From: Brevundimonas subvibrioides ATCC 15264
Lineage (GTDB): Bacteria; Pseudomonadota; Alphaproteobacteria; Caulobacterales; Caulobacteraceae
Assembly: GCF_000144605.1 (NCBI RefSeq)
Contig: NC_014375.1
Coordinates: 3,106,501 to 3,170,500 of the forward strand
Direction of reading: 5' to 3'
DNA length: 64,000 nt
The notes under the pieces are model-generated. The model had not been told where the DNA came from and did not search any database. It was given only the letters and a program-made list of their open reading frames with translations. A program made the position numbers and the translations under genes. Below, piece by piece: positions 9,693-18,090 of this stretch; position 1 is the first letter of the stretch; the number at the start of each line of letters is the position of its first letter.

Positions 9693-9716
9693 CGGAACCG
9701 GATCGCTCCGTTTCCG
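9693..9716 (-). other. pufA-pufL intercistronic stem-loop
   Basis: Ten bases at 9693-9702 pair with 9707-9716 with one mismatch around a 4-base loop. This is where other purple bacteria carry an mRNA hairpin that stabilises pufBA and lets antenna protein exceed reaction-centre protein. The role is by analogy; the dyad itself is seen. Confidence 0.6.
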
Positions 9717-9744
9717 CCCGCGCGCCGCATCAGCGGATTGCCCG

Positions 9745-9915
9745 TCAGGGTGCGGCGGCAGAAGCCGCAGCGGGTGTGGCCTGAGCGCCGTCAATCCAGT
9801 TGTACCGAGGCGAGCTGAGCAGGATGAAGTGGATCAGCAGAGCCAGGGTGAACAGGAAGACGGCGAGCGCGACCAGCGCCCGACGGGGATCGAACAGGAG
9901 CCAAATTCTCCACAT
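9745..9915 (-). CDS. pufA: LH1 antenna alpha polypeptide
   Basis: A 56-residue single-helix antenna protein that binds bacteriochlorophyll around the reaction centre. It begins [20 protein letters not shown], the classical LH1-alpha N-terminus, with the ligand His29 in [10 protein letters not shown] and an Ala-rich tail. A strong GGAGGA ribosome site precedes the ATG. It lies between pufB and pufL in the usual order. Confidence 0.95.
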   Translation of the reverse strand: MWRIWLLFDPRRALVALAVFLFTLALLIHFILLSSPRYNWIDGAQATPAAASAAAP

Positions 9916-9997
9916 AACTGTAGTCCTCCATAGCCGGTGTTCGGCTTTGTTGGCGACGACGCAGGATTAGCCCACGCCGACAAAGTAAAGTGGAGAC

Positions 9998-10159
9998 CTA
10001 GGCCCCCAGCCAGGGACGCCAGAACCAGACCAGCACATGGGCGATCACGGCAATGGTCGTGAAGCCAATGAAACTGGTCAAGAAGAGGCCGTGGAATTCC
10101 TTGGCCGCTTCTGGGGTAAGTCCGGTGAGGGACCCCGACGTTTCAGGTAGATGAGACAT
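9998..10159 (-). CDS. pufB: LH1 antenna beta polypeptide
   Basis: A 53-residue LH1-beta protein, first cistron of the puf genes proper. Residues [13 protein letters not shown] and the ligand His41 in [16 protein letters not shown] are the beta-antenna hallmarks. The ribosome site AAAGGAG is near perfect, as expected for a very abundant protein. No LH2 (puc) genes are in the window, so this pair is the only antenna seen. Confidence 0.95.
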   Translation of the reverse strand: MSHLPETSGSLTGLTPEAAKEFHGLFLTSFIGFTTIAVIAHVLVWFWRPWLGA

Positions 10160-10187
10160 CGCTACTCCTTTCGTTGGAGCTAGTCTT

Positions 10188-10212
10188 CGACCACGGGGAA
10201 GTCCCGTGGTCG
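10188..10212 (-). other. Hairpin between bchZ and pufB
   Basis: A perfect 10-bp stem, CGACCACGGG (10188-10197) with CCCGTGGTCG (10203-10212), and a GAAGT loop, lies 18 bases before the pufB ribosome site. Many relatives have pufQ here; this 114-base gap has no room for it. The hairpin could protect the 5' end of a processed pufBA message or attenuate read-through from bchZ. Confidence 0.6.
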
Positions 10213-10273
10213 TTTCCGCAACCCGGGCGAGCCGGACGGCGGAACTCTGGGTCCCGGCGGATCAGGCGGCGCA

Positions 10274-11749
10274 TCAGGCGGCCCTCCCGCTCAGGACAAT
10301 GGCGTTGGCGGCATAGAGGCGATCCAGCGTGACCCGGTCCTCCCCGGCCTGGCGGGCGGCGCGTTCGGCCGTGTCGCGCAGGCGTTTGGCTGCGGAAATG
10401 CGCACGATGATGGGCTGCGACGCGACGAGCTTCTCCAGCGCGTCCATGGCCGCATCCTCCCAGTGAAGCTCGGCATGGGCGCGGGCCAGGGTCGGCTCGA
10501 CCTTGTCCATCTGTGAGGCCAGCGGAAGGATGTTGAAGAGGGCGTCGAACAGGGCGTTGCAGACTTCCTGGACCAGGTAGGTGCAGCCGCCGTAGCCCAT
10601 GAAGGGCGTGCCGGTGTGCCGGCGGATGGCGGCCCCCGGGAAGGAGGCGGGCACCCAGACGCCGGAGGGCCCGTGGCCCGCGCCGCCCTGGGCGGCCTCG
10701 GCCAGATAGATCCGCTCGTTGATGCTGCCGAACAGGACCAGCGGCTTGGTCTCGCGGACCAGCCGGCTGATCTCGGCATTGTCGGTCTTGGTGCCGGCGC
10801 AGCGCGCGATGGCGAACTGGCAGGGCAGGCCCAGGTCGTCCTCGAGGAATTTCCGGACGCCGCGGGTGTAGGTCTCGTTGGCGACGATGGCGAAGCTGGC
10901 GGTGGCGAAGAAGTCCTGGGTCACCGAGCGCCACAGGTCCCACAGCGGCTTGATGGTGGTGTGCTTCTCACGCTCGATGAAGGGCTCGGGATCGAGGTTG
11001 AGTAGATCGCCAAGCTGGCGCAAGAACAGGGTCGTGGATTCCAGCCCGATCGGGGCCTGCAGATACGGCTTCTCGAGCGCCTCGCACAGGCCGCGTCCGA
11101 ACTCGCGGTACAGGCAGATGTTGACCTCGACGTCGGCCAGATTGCGCACGTCGGCCAGGTGGCTGCCCAGCGGGAAGGTCATGTTGACCTGGCAGCCGAT
11201 GCCCTCGACCAGGCGCCGGATCTCGGCCACGTCCGAGGGCATGTTGAACACGCCGTACATCGGGCCGATGAGGTTCACGCGCGGCTTGTCGCCCTCGGCC
11301 CGGGGCCGGGGACGCGGCATCTTCTTGGGTCCGAACTGGGTCCACAGCCAGGTCAGGGCGCGGTCGGCCGACTGCCACTGGTCCTCGTCGATGGTGCGCG
11401 GCAGGAAGCGCTGGATATTGGTGCCCTCGGGCGTGACCCCGCCGCCGATCATCTCGGCGATCGAGCCGGTGACGACGACGCTGGGCAGGTCCTTGTCCAG
11501 CGTCTGCCAGGCCCGCTTCATCGCGCCTTCGGTGCCGTGGCGACCCAGTTCGTCCTCGCCCAGACCGGTGACGACGATGGGCAGTTCGTGCGGCGGCAGG
11601 CCGTCGGTGTAGTGCAGGATCGAGGTGACCGGCAGGTTCTCGCAGCCCACCGGGCCGTCGATGATGACCTGCAGTCCCTTGATGGCGGTGAAGGCGTAGA
11701 CCGCGCCCCAGTAGCCGCCGGCCCGGTCGTGATCGAGGATCAGCGTCAT
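10274..11749 (-). CDS. bchZ: Chlorophyllide a reductase subunit Z
   Basis: One of the two catalytic NifDK-like subunits of chlorophyllide oxidoreductase (BchXYZ), which reduces ring B of the chlorin to a bacteriochlorin. The 491-residue protein starts [20 protein letters not shown], has the conserved [11 protein letters not shown] cysteine segment, and a C-terminal ProtoChl-reductase-like domain. Its ATG overlaps the bchY stop (ATGA). It continues the bchCXY frame of genes into pufB, so it is part of the crtF/bchC-puf superoperon. Confidence 0.97.
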   Translation of the reverse strand: MTLILDHDRAGGYWGAVYAFTAIKGLQVIIDGPVGCENLPVTSILHYTDGLPPHELPIVVTGLGEDELGRHGTEGAMKRAWQTLDKDLPSVVVTGSIAEMIGGGVTPEGTNIQRFLPRTIDEDQWQSADRALTWLWTQFGPKKMPRPRPRAEGDKPRVNLIGPMYGVFNMPSDVAEIRRLVEGIGCQVNMTFPLGSHLADVRNLADVEVNICLYREFGRGLCEALEKPYLQAPIGLESTTLFLRQLGDLLNLDPEPFIEREKHTTIKPLWDLWRSVTQDFFATASFAIVANETYTRGVRKFLEDDLGLPCQFAIARCAGTKTDNAEISRLVRETKPLVLFGSINERIYLAEAAQGGAGHGPSGVWVPASFPGAAIRRHTGTPFMGYGGCTYLVQEVCNALFDALFNILPLASQMDKVEPTLARAHAELHWEDAAMDALEKLVASQPIIVRISAAKRLRDTAERAARQAGEDRVTLDRLYAANAIVLSGRAA

Positions 11750-13269
11750 GTGCCGACGTGCTCCTCGGCCTTGGCCGCCGCCGCCTGCAGCTTGGCATAG
11801 CGGGCCTTGAACTCGGGGCGGGCGACCGGGGTCTCGGACCAGATGCCGGCGGTGTCGCCCTTGCCCACGCCCTCAAAGAAGGAGGTCATGCGGTCGAACC
11901 GGGCCTTGTTGCCGATGGCGGCATTGATGACCTGGGCCAGCGAGCCTGCGCCCGCCGGACCCATCAGGGGCCGAGCCGAGATCAGGTTGGTGAAGTAGAG
12001 CGCCGGGATCGACAGCGACTTGGCGTGCTGCACCACCGGCGTCGTACCGATGGCAAGATCCGGCTTGATGGCGTCGACCGCCGACAGGTCCTGCTCCAGG
12101 GAGGCGCGATAGTTGACGGTGACGCCCCTGGATTCCAGCCATTCGCGGTCCGGGTCGGACCATTTCGTCTGCGGGCAGGCCGTGCCGACGTATTCGACCT
12201 CGGCCCCGCTCTCGATCAGCAGGCGGGCGACCAGAAGCTCTGAGCCCTCGTAGCCCGAGACGACGATACGGCCCTTGATCGGCGACCCGGCCAGGGCCCC
12301 GCCGATGGCGCCGATCATGGCGTTCTTGATGCCGTCGATCCTGGCCTGCGGAACGTCGCAGGCCTCGCCGATCGCCTGGAGCCAGGCGGCGGTGCCGTCG
12401 CGGCCGACCGGGGCGGAGCCCACGACCTTGCGGCCGGCGGCTTCGAACTCGCGCACGCTGGCGGTGTAGAAGGGGTGGATGGCGGCGACGACGGCGCAGT
12501 CGAGGGCGGAGTACAGCTCGCGCCATTCGCGGGTCGGCACGACCGGCCCGGCCGCCAGGCCCATCGGCTCCAGCATGCGGCCGATGATCATCGGATCGGC
12601 GGGGAACATCTCGCCCAGCAGGGTGACGGTCGGCTTGTCGGTGCGCTCGCGCGGCGCGGCGACGGGGCCGGCCTCGACCTCCTTGCGCGCATAGTTGAGC
12701 ATGGCCCCGGCCAGAACATCCTTGGCCTCGGCATGGGTCGGGATGCCGAAGCCCGGCACGTCGATGCCGACGATGCGGACGCCGTTGATCTCTTTCGGCA
12801 GCAGTTGCAGCGGCACGCCGGAGGCCGTCGGGACGCACAGGTTGGTGACGACGATGGAGTCGTAGAGCTCCGGATCGGCCATCTGGAACACCGCCTCGCG
12901 GATGTCCTCGAACAGCTTGCCCGTGACCAGGCTCTCGGAGTTGAACGGCACATAGCCGACCGAGCGGCGCGCGCCGTAGAAATGGCTGGTGAAGGTCAGG
13001 CCATAGACGCAGCAGGCCGAGCCCGAGAGGATCGTCGCGGTTCGGCGCATGCGCAGGCCGACGCGAAGACTGCCGAAGGCCGGGCACATCGACTGCGGCT
13101 GGTCGTGGGGACCGACCGGATAGTCCTTGGCGTAGCGGGCCAGGACCTCGGACTTGCCGGCCTTCGAGGCCGCCGCCGTCAGCTCGGCCTTGCCGCCGTG
13201 GCAGCCGCCGTCGAGCGAGACGGGCTCGGCGGCGTGGTCGTTGGCGATGGGGGCGGGACCGTCGGCCAT
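11746..13269 (-). CDS. bchY: Chlorophyllide a reductase subunit Y
   Basis: Second catalytic subunit of BchXYZ, 507 residues. The cysteine-bearing segments [19 protein letters not shown] and VTNLCVP match the [4Fe-4S] ligand regions of the BchY/NifD family. The start at 13269 is chosen because [10 protein letters not shown] follows five bases after the bchX stop; the frame is open for another 73 codons upstream but only as a shadow of bchX. It overlaps bchZ by four bases. Confidence 0.97.
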   Translation of the reverse strand: MADGPAPIANDHAAEPVSLDGGCHGGKAELTAAASKAGKSEVLARYAKDYPVGPHDQPQSMCPAFGSLRVGLRMRRTATILSGSACCVYGLTFTSHFYGARRSVGYVPFNSESLVTGKLFEDIREAVFQMADPELYDSIVVTNLCVPTASGVPLQLLPKEINGVRIVGIDVPGFGIPTHAEAKDVLAGAMLNYARKEVEAGPVAAPRERTDKPTVTLLGEMFPADPMIIGRMLEPMGLAAGPVVPTREWRELYSALDCAVVAAIHPFYTASVREFEAAGRKVVGSAPVGRDGTAAWLQAIGEACDVPQARIDGIKNAMIGAIGGALAGSPIKGRIVVSGYEGSELLVARLLIESGAEVEYVGTACPQTKWSDPDREWLESRGVTVNYRASLEQDLSAVDAIKPDLAIGTTPVVQHAKSLSIPALYFTNLISARPLMGPAGAGSLAQVINAAIGNKARFDRMTSFFEGVGKGDTAGIWSETPVARPEFKARYAKLQAAAAKAEEHVGT

Positions 13270-13274
13270 GGTGA

Positions 13275-14267
13275 TCAGACCGCCTCGTCGTAGATGACTT
13301 CGAGCGAAGCCTTCGGCACGAAGTCCACGCCGCGCATGTCGCTCTGGGTCGCAGGGATCAGGGTGACGGCGGCCCCGGTGGTGTCCGGGTCGAACAGGCC
13401 GAGCAGGCCGTCCTGCGTCAGGGGCTTGGGATGCTGCGGCAGGGACAGTGACACCGCCTCGGCCAGGCCGGCGAACAAGCTGCCCCACTCCGAATCGGGG
13501 GTGCCGATGATCTGGTAGTTGGCGGACTTCCTGCGGATGTCCTCGTTGGCCGGGATAGAGGCCAGGACCGGAATGCCCACGGCGTCGGCGAAAGCCGCGG
13601 CCTCACCTGTGCCGTCGTCCTTGTTGATGATCATGCCGGCCACGCCGACATTGCCGCCCAGACGACGGAAATACTCGACCGCCGAACAGACGTTGTTGGC
13701 GACGTAGAGCGACTGCAGGTCGTTGGAGCCGACGACGATGACCTTCTGGCACATGTCGCGGGCGATCGGCAGGCCGAAGCCGCCGCAGACCACGTCGCCG
13801 AGGAAGTCGAGCAGGACGTAGTCGAAGCCCCAGTCGTGGAAGCCCAGCTTCTCCAGCAGCTCGAAGCCGTGGATGATGCCGCGCCCGCCGCAGCCGCGGC
13901 CGACCTCGGGCCCACCCAGCTCCATGGCGAAGACGCCGTCGCGCTGGAAACAGACATCCTCGATCTTCACTTCCTCGCCCGTCAGCTTCTTGGCGGCCGA
14001 GGTCTGGATGATGGTCGGGCAGGACTTGCCGCCGAAGAGCAGGGAGGTGGTGTCGGACTTGGGATCGCAGCCGATCAGCAGGACCCGCTTGCCCTGCTGG
14101 GCCATCATGTAGCTGAGGTTCGACAGGGCGAAGGACTTGCCCGATCCCCCCTTGCCGTAGATGGCGATGATCTGGGTTTCCTTGGTGACCTCGCCCGTGT
14201 GGACGGGATCGGGCTCCTGCTTCGCCTCTTCGCGGAGCGCCTTGTGGGAGATCAGGGTGATGGTCAT
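13275..14267 (-). CDS. bchX: Chlorophyllide a reductase iron protein BchX
   Basis: The NifH-like ATPase that feeds electrons to BchYZ. The 330-residue protein has a P-loop at residues 38-45 (GKGGSGKS), the switch CDPKSDTT, and the two cysteines that bridge a [4Fe-4S] cluster between two monomers, Cys126 (GRGCGGRG) and Cys161 (DVVCGGFG). Its ATG overlaps the bchC stop by four bases. Distinguished from BchL in this window by the longer N- and C-termini and its place in bchCXYZ. Confidence 0.97.
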   Translation of the reverse strand: MTITLISHKALREEAKQEPDPVHTGEVTKETQIIAIYGKGGSGKSFALSNLSYMMAQQGKRVLLIGCDPKSDTTSLLFGGKSCPTIIQTSAAKKLTGEEVKIEDVCFQRDGVFAMELGGPEVGRGCGGRGIIHGFELLEKLGFHDWGFDYVLLDFLGDVVCGGFGLPIARDMCQKVIVVGSNDLQSLYVANNVCSAVEYFRRLGGNVGVAGMIINKDDGTGEAAAFADAVGIPVLASIPANEDIRRKSANYQIIGTPDSEWGSLFAGLAEAVSLSLPQHPKPLTQDGLLGLFDPDTTGAAVTLIPATQSDMRGVDFVPKASLEVIYDEAV

Positions 14268-15187
14268 GCGCAGTTCCTCCAGTCGAGGATCATCTTCAGG
14301 CAGTCAGGCTCGCCGAAAGCGACGGGATAGGCGTCGTTCGCTTCGGTGGCCGCCATGCGGTGGGTGATCAGGCCGTCGAGGCTGAGACGCCCCGAGGTGA
14401 TTAGGTCGGTGACGCCGGCGACGTCCTCGGGCTTGAACTCGGCGGCGATGCGGAACCGCGCCTCCTTCATGAAGGCCATGGGGAAGGCGAAGGACAGGCG
14501 GGCCTCGTAGAAACCGGCCAGCACGATCTCGCCGCTGCGGGCCAGTCGCGCGACCAGGAAGTCCATCAGGTCCTCGGCCCCCGAGGCGTCATAGATGCTG
14601 CGATAGTCGCGGCGATCGTCGGCGTCGGGATGGATGGCTACGCCGTTACGGCGGCCGGCGTTGGTCTCCCAGACGACAGGCTTGTCATGGCCCATGGCCT
14701 CGGTGATGCGGAGCAGCAGGCGGCCGAGCGTGCCGTAGCCGACGATCAGGTCGGGGGCCGTGCCGCCGACGATGGCATGGTAGGCCGTGGCCGCCAGCGA
14801 CAGCAGGACGCCCTGATCCTCCAGCCCGTCAGGCAGGGTGACCGTGCGCGCCTGGGGCGTGATCAGGGTCCTGGCCGCGCCACCAAACAGGCCGCGCGCG
14901 TCGATGAAGTGGGACGATCCGGGCACGAAGACCCGCTGGCCGATGCGGTCACGGGCGTTCTCTCCGGCCTCGACGACCCGGCCGACTGACTCATAGCCCG
15001 GCACGAGGGGGTAACCGAGGCCGGGGAAGTGAGGCATCCGTCCGTCCCACAGCAGCCGTTCGGTTCCGGTCGAGATTCCGCTCCAGTCCACATCGACGAC
15101 GACGTCGTCGGGACCGGCCGGCTTCAGGTCGAGCCGGCGGAGCGCCAGTTGGCGGGGCTCCTCCAATACGACAGCCAAGGTGTTCAT
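14264..15187 (-). CDS. bchC: 3-hydroxyethyl bacteriochlorophyllide a dehydrogenase
   Basis: Oxidises the 3-hydroxyethyl side chain made by BchF to the 3-acetyl group of bacteriochlorophyll a. The 307-residue protein is a short medium-chain dehydrogenase; DWSGISTGTERLLWDG and LVPGYESVGRV are family segments. The start at 15187 gives the normal N-terminus MNTLAVVLEEP; a longer open frame is discarded. First gene of the bchCXYZ-pufBALM run, with its own promoter under two PpsR boxes. Confidence 0.96.
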   Translation of the reverse strand: MNTLAVVLEEPRQLALRRLDLKPAGPDDVVVDVDWSGISTGTERLLWDGRMPHFPGLGYPLVPGYESVGRVVEAGENARDRIGQRVFVPGSSHFIDARGLFGGAARTLITPQARTVTLPDGLEDQGVLLSLAATAYHAIVGGTAPDLIVGYGTLGRLLLRITEAMGHDKPVVWETNAGRRNGVAIHPDADDRRDYRSIYDASGAEDLMDFLVARLARSGEIVLAGFYEARLSFAFPMAFMKEARFRIAAEFKPEDVAGVTDLITSGRLSLDGLITHRMAATEANDAYPVAFGEPDCLKMILDWRNCA

Positions 15188-15233
15188 CGGGTCGCCTTCG
15201 GGAGGCCGGACCCCCATAGGTCCCCATCCCGAG

Positions 15234-15277
15234 TGTCAGCTTAGATTGACAGTTTATGTTGTCAAATCCTGATTACA
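15234..15277 (-). promoter_or_regulatory. bchC promoter with two PpsR/CrtJ boxes
   Basis: Two perfect TGT-N12-ACA palindromes occupy 15234-15251 and 15260-15277, centres 26 bp apart. Read on the minus strand, a consensus -35 TTGACA (15260-15265) lies in the distal box and a -10 TAAGCT (15238-15243) in the proximal box with a 16-base spacer, so a bound repressor would cover both elements. Predicted transcription starts near 15231, about 44 bases before the bchC start. Confidence 0.85.
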
Positions 15278-15287
15278 CTTTCGTATG

Positions 15288-16388
15288 TCAGGCGCGGGCG
15301 ACAACCAGTCCGGCGATCATGGGCATGGCGGTCGAAACCCGACGGGCGACCGAGAACCCTGCCGTCTGGCACATGCCGATCACTTCGCGTGTCGGGCGGG
15401 GCCGCCCCGATCCCATGGCCAGCAGGTACATGCCGAAATAGGCGTCGCCGACCCGTTCGGCCCCGGGTTCGGCCGCGAAAGGCTCCCCGATCAGCAGGAT
15501 CGCGCCGGGCTCCAGGGCGGCCCTGACGGCGCGCAGGATGTCGAGCGCTGGCCCGTCGTCGTGGTCGTGCAGGATGCGGATCAGGCTGATCACATCGGCC
15601 CCGCGCGGCAGGGGATCGTCGAAGAAGCTTCCCCCGGTGGCCTCCAGCCGTATGCCGTCGGCGGCGAAGGCCGCACGGGCGCGGGCGGCGACGGGCGGCA
15701 GGTCGAACAGGGACAGCGACAGAGCAGGCGCGCGGGCGGCGACGGCGCGCAGGAAGGTCCCCTGCCCGCCCCCGACGTCCATCAGGCGGCGGTGGCGCGA
15801 GACGTCGTACGCATCCAGCACCTGGGCCGACACCATGGCCTGGGACGCCGACATCAGGCCGGAATAGGCGGCGGCGGCGTCCGGATCCGGCGTCTCGCCC
15901 TCCGCATAGGGCCAGTAGCCCGCGAGGGCCCCGCCGCCGCCGCCGCGGCGCAGCAGGGCCAGCGGATCGGCGAGATCGGCGTAGAGCAGGGCGTGGTGCT
16001 CGATCATGGCCGCGACGCCGGGTGCCCCCAGCAGGGCCGCCCCCTCGACGCCCAGACCATAGCGGTCGGGACCGGCCGGCTCGGCCAGCTTCAGGGCGAC
16101 GGCAGCGCGGGCGAGGCGGAGGGTTGCGTCGGTGTCAAGATCGACGACGGTGGACAGTTCGGCGACCGTGGCGGGTCCCTTCGCCAGCCGCGTCAACAGG
16201 CCGGATCGGACGCAGGCCTGGGCGATCTGCGAATAGATGAAGCCGGCCGACAGGTCGAACAGCGCCTGGGCTCGCCGCCGCGCCACCGGCCGCGTCAGCG
16301 GAAATCGCGAAGCCCAGCGCTGGAATCCGGGATCGCCGATCAGGCCGTTTCGCCAGGCACGCCAACGGTCAGAAAAAGTCTCGGTCAT
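15288..16388 (-). CDS. crtF: Demethylspheroidene O-methyltransferase
   Basis: SAM-dependent methylation of the 1-hydroxyl group of acyclic carotenoids in the spheroidene/spirilloxanthin branch. The 366-residue protein has an N-terminal dimerisation domain and a C-terminal Rossmann methyltransferase domain with LMDVGGGQGTFLRAV (SAM motif I) and the catalytic-type RILHDHDDG segment. In Rhodobacter it follows crtE; here no crtE is present and a palindromic repeat sits ten bases before its start. It may be read into bchC despite the bchC promoter. Confidence 0.93.
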   Translation of the reverse strand: MTETFSDRWRAWRNGLIGDPGFQRWASRFPLTRPVARRRAQALFDLSAGFIYSQIAQACVRSGLLTRLAKGPATVAELSTVVDLDTDATLRLARAAVALKLAEPAGPDRYGLGVEGAALLGAPGVAAMIEHHALLYADLADPLALLRRGGGGGALAGYWPYAEGETPDPDAAAAYSGLMSASQAMVSAQVLDAYDVSRHRRLMDVGGGQGTFLRAVAARAPALSLSLFDLPPVAARARAAFAADGIRLEATGGSFFDDPLPRGADVISLIRILHDHDDGPALDILRAVRAALEPGAILLIGEPFAAEPGAERVGDAYFGMYLLAMGSGRPRPTREVIGMCQTAGFSVARRVSTAMPMIAGLVVARA

Positions 16389-16397
16389 CGACGCATC

Positions 16398-16531
16398 AAT
16401 CCTCCCCCATCGGGGGAGGGGGACCGCGAAGCGGTGGAGGGGGCCAACCGCGCACGCCGGAGTTCGTTTCGGGCCCCCTCCGTCGCGGCGCGAAGATACG
16501 CCGCGCCACCTCCCCCGGCGGGGGAGGATTT
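16398..16531. repeat. Palindromic intergenic repeat, copy B
   Basis: A roughly 134-bp element with the same outer arms (AATCCTCCCCC and GGGGGAGGATT) and inner arms (GGTGGAGGGGGC, GCCCCCTCC) as copy A at 2801-2954, but different loop sequences. It lies between the crtF start and the crtD operator pair. The conserved arms with diverged loops suggest selection on, or recent spread of, a folded element. Confidence 0.75.
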
Positions 16532-16539
16532 AGTGCTTG

Positions 16540-16582
16540 TGTCAATCAGGGTGGACACCTTTAGTGTCGTGTCAACAGGACA
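16540..16582 (+). promoter_or_regulatory. Two PpsR/CrtJ boxes before crtD
   Basis: Perfect TGT-N12-ACA sites at 16540-16557 (TGTCAATCAGGGTGGACA) and 16565-16582 (TGTCGTGTCAACAGGACA), centres 25 bp apart. The second ends five bases before the crtD ATG and covers its ribosome-binding region. They also lie upstream of the divergent crtF, though repeat copy B intervenes. Confidence 0.85.
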
Positions 16583-16587
16583 CGGGA

Positions 16588-18090
16588 ATGCCGGGCGAGC
16601 GCGTCGTCATCATAGGGGCGGGAATCGGGGGCTTGAGCGCCGCCGTCGACCTGTGCGCGCGAGGCATGGACGTGACGGTCGTCGAGCGGTGCGCAACCGC
16701 CGGCGGCAAGCTGTCGGAAATCCGTACGGACGGCGTCGGCATCGATTCGGGGCCGACGGTCTTCACCATGCGCTGGGTGTTCGACGCCCTGTTCGCGGCG
16801 GCCGGGGCCTCGCTGGACGATCACCTCAGCGTCCGGCGATCCGAGACCCTGGCGCGCCACAGCTGGCCGGACGGCTCGACCTTCGACCTGTTCGCCGATC
16901 TGGAACGGTCCGTGGAGGCGGTGGGCGATCTGGCCGGGGCGGCGGAGGCGAAGCGGTTCCGGGACTTCTCGAAGCGCGCGGCCCTGATCTATCGCGTGCT
17001 GGAAGACCCCTTCATCAAGAAGGCCAAGCCCAGCATCCTGGGCCTGACACTGGACATCGGCCTGCACCGCCCGACCGACCAGTGGAGCATCATGCCCTAT
17101 CGCTCGATGTGGTCGGAGCTGGGGAGCTATTTCAGGGACCCGCGCCTGCGCCAGCTGTTCGGGCGCTATGCCACCTATTGCGGGGCATCGCCGTTCAAGT
17201 CACCCGCCACCCTGATGCTGATCGCCCATGTGGAGCAGCAGGGCGTATGGCTGGTCGATGGCGGCATGCAGCGCATCCCCGAGGCCCTGGCCGGGCTGGT
17301 CGGGACACTGGGCGGGACGATTCGCTATGGCGAGACCTGTGCCCGGATCGTGCGCGACGGCGGGCGGGCGGCGGCGATCGAGCTGGCGTCCGGCGAGCGG
17401 ATCGAGGCCGATGCCATCATCGTCAATGCCGATCCGGCGGCCGTCGCAGCGGGCTGTTTCGGGGCCGATGCGTCCCTGGCGGTCGACCCGACACCGTCGC
17501 GGACCCGGTCCCTGTCGGCCATGACCTTCGCCTTCACGGCCGAGGACATCGCGGCCCCGCTGGTGCGGCACAATCTGTTCTTTTCGCCCGACTACGTCGC
17601 CGAGTTCGACGCCCTGCACGCCGGGCGAATGCCCGAGATCCCGACCGTCTATGTCTGCGCCCAGGACCGGGCCGATGGCGACGGACCACCCCGGACGAAC
17701 GGGCCCGAACGCCTGTTCGCCATCGTCAATGCGCCGGCCGACGGCGACGCCCACACCTACTCCACTGAGGAAATCGAGACATGTCGCTCGCGCACCTTCC
17801 GCTCGATGGAGCGCTGCGGGGTCAGCCTGGACCCCCGCCCCGAGACGATGGCAATCACGACGCCCGACGCCTTCGAGAGGCGCTTTCCGGCGACGGGTGG
17901 CGCGCTCTACGGGAGAACGGGGCACGGCTGGGACGGAGCCTTTCGACGGCCCGGAGCCCGTACGCGGATGCCGGGACTCTATCTCTGCGGGGGCGCGACG
18001 CACCCTGGGGCCGGCGTGCCGATGGCGGCCCTGTCGGGGCGCTCTGCGGCCTCGGCCGTCATGGCGGACCGCGCTTCGACGCGGCGGTAG
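16588..18090 (+). CDS. crtD: Hydroxyneurosporene/1-hydroxycarotenoid 3,4-desaturase
   Basis: FAD-dependent desaturase that introduces the 3,4 double bond in 1-hydroxy acyclic carotenoids. The 500-residue protein has the dinucleotide motif VVIIGAGIGGLSAAVDL at its N-terminus and the C-terminal family motif GLYLCGGATHPGAGVPM. It is called crtD rather than crtI because it adjoins crtC and crtF and because CrtC/CrtD act in succession; sequence alone leaves a small chance of CrtI. The ATG at 16588 is chosen over an upstream in-frame ATG that would start inside the operator. Confidence 0.9.
   Translation: MPGERVVIIGAGIGGLSAAVDLCARGMDVTVVERCATAGGKLSEIRTDGVGIDSGPTVFTMRWVFDALFAAAGASLDDHLSVRRSETLARHSWPDGSTFDLFADLERSVEAVGDLAGAAEAKRFRDFSKRAALIYRVLEDPFIKKAKPSILGLTLDIGLHRPTDQWSIMPYRSMWSELGSYFRDPRLRQLFGRYATYCGASPFKSPATLMLIAHVEQQGVWLVDGGMQRIPEALAGLVGTLGGTIRYGETCARIVRDGGRAAAIELASGERIEADAIIVNADPAAVAAGCFGADASLAVDPTPSRTRSLSAMTFAFTAEDIAAPLVRHNLFFSPDYVAEFDALHAGRMPEIPTVYVCAQDRADGDGPPRTNGPERLFAIVNAPADGDAHTYSTEEIETCRSRTFRSMERCGVSLDPRPETMAITTPDAFERRFPATGGALYGRTGHGWDGAFRRPGARTRMPGLYLCGGATHPGAGVPMAALSGRSAASAVMADRASTRR

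Noticed and set aside
10160..10273. pufQ between bchZ and pufB
   Set aside because: Too short and no suitable frame; only a hairpin and the pufB ribosome site are present.
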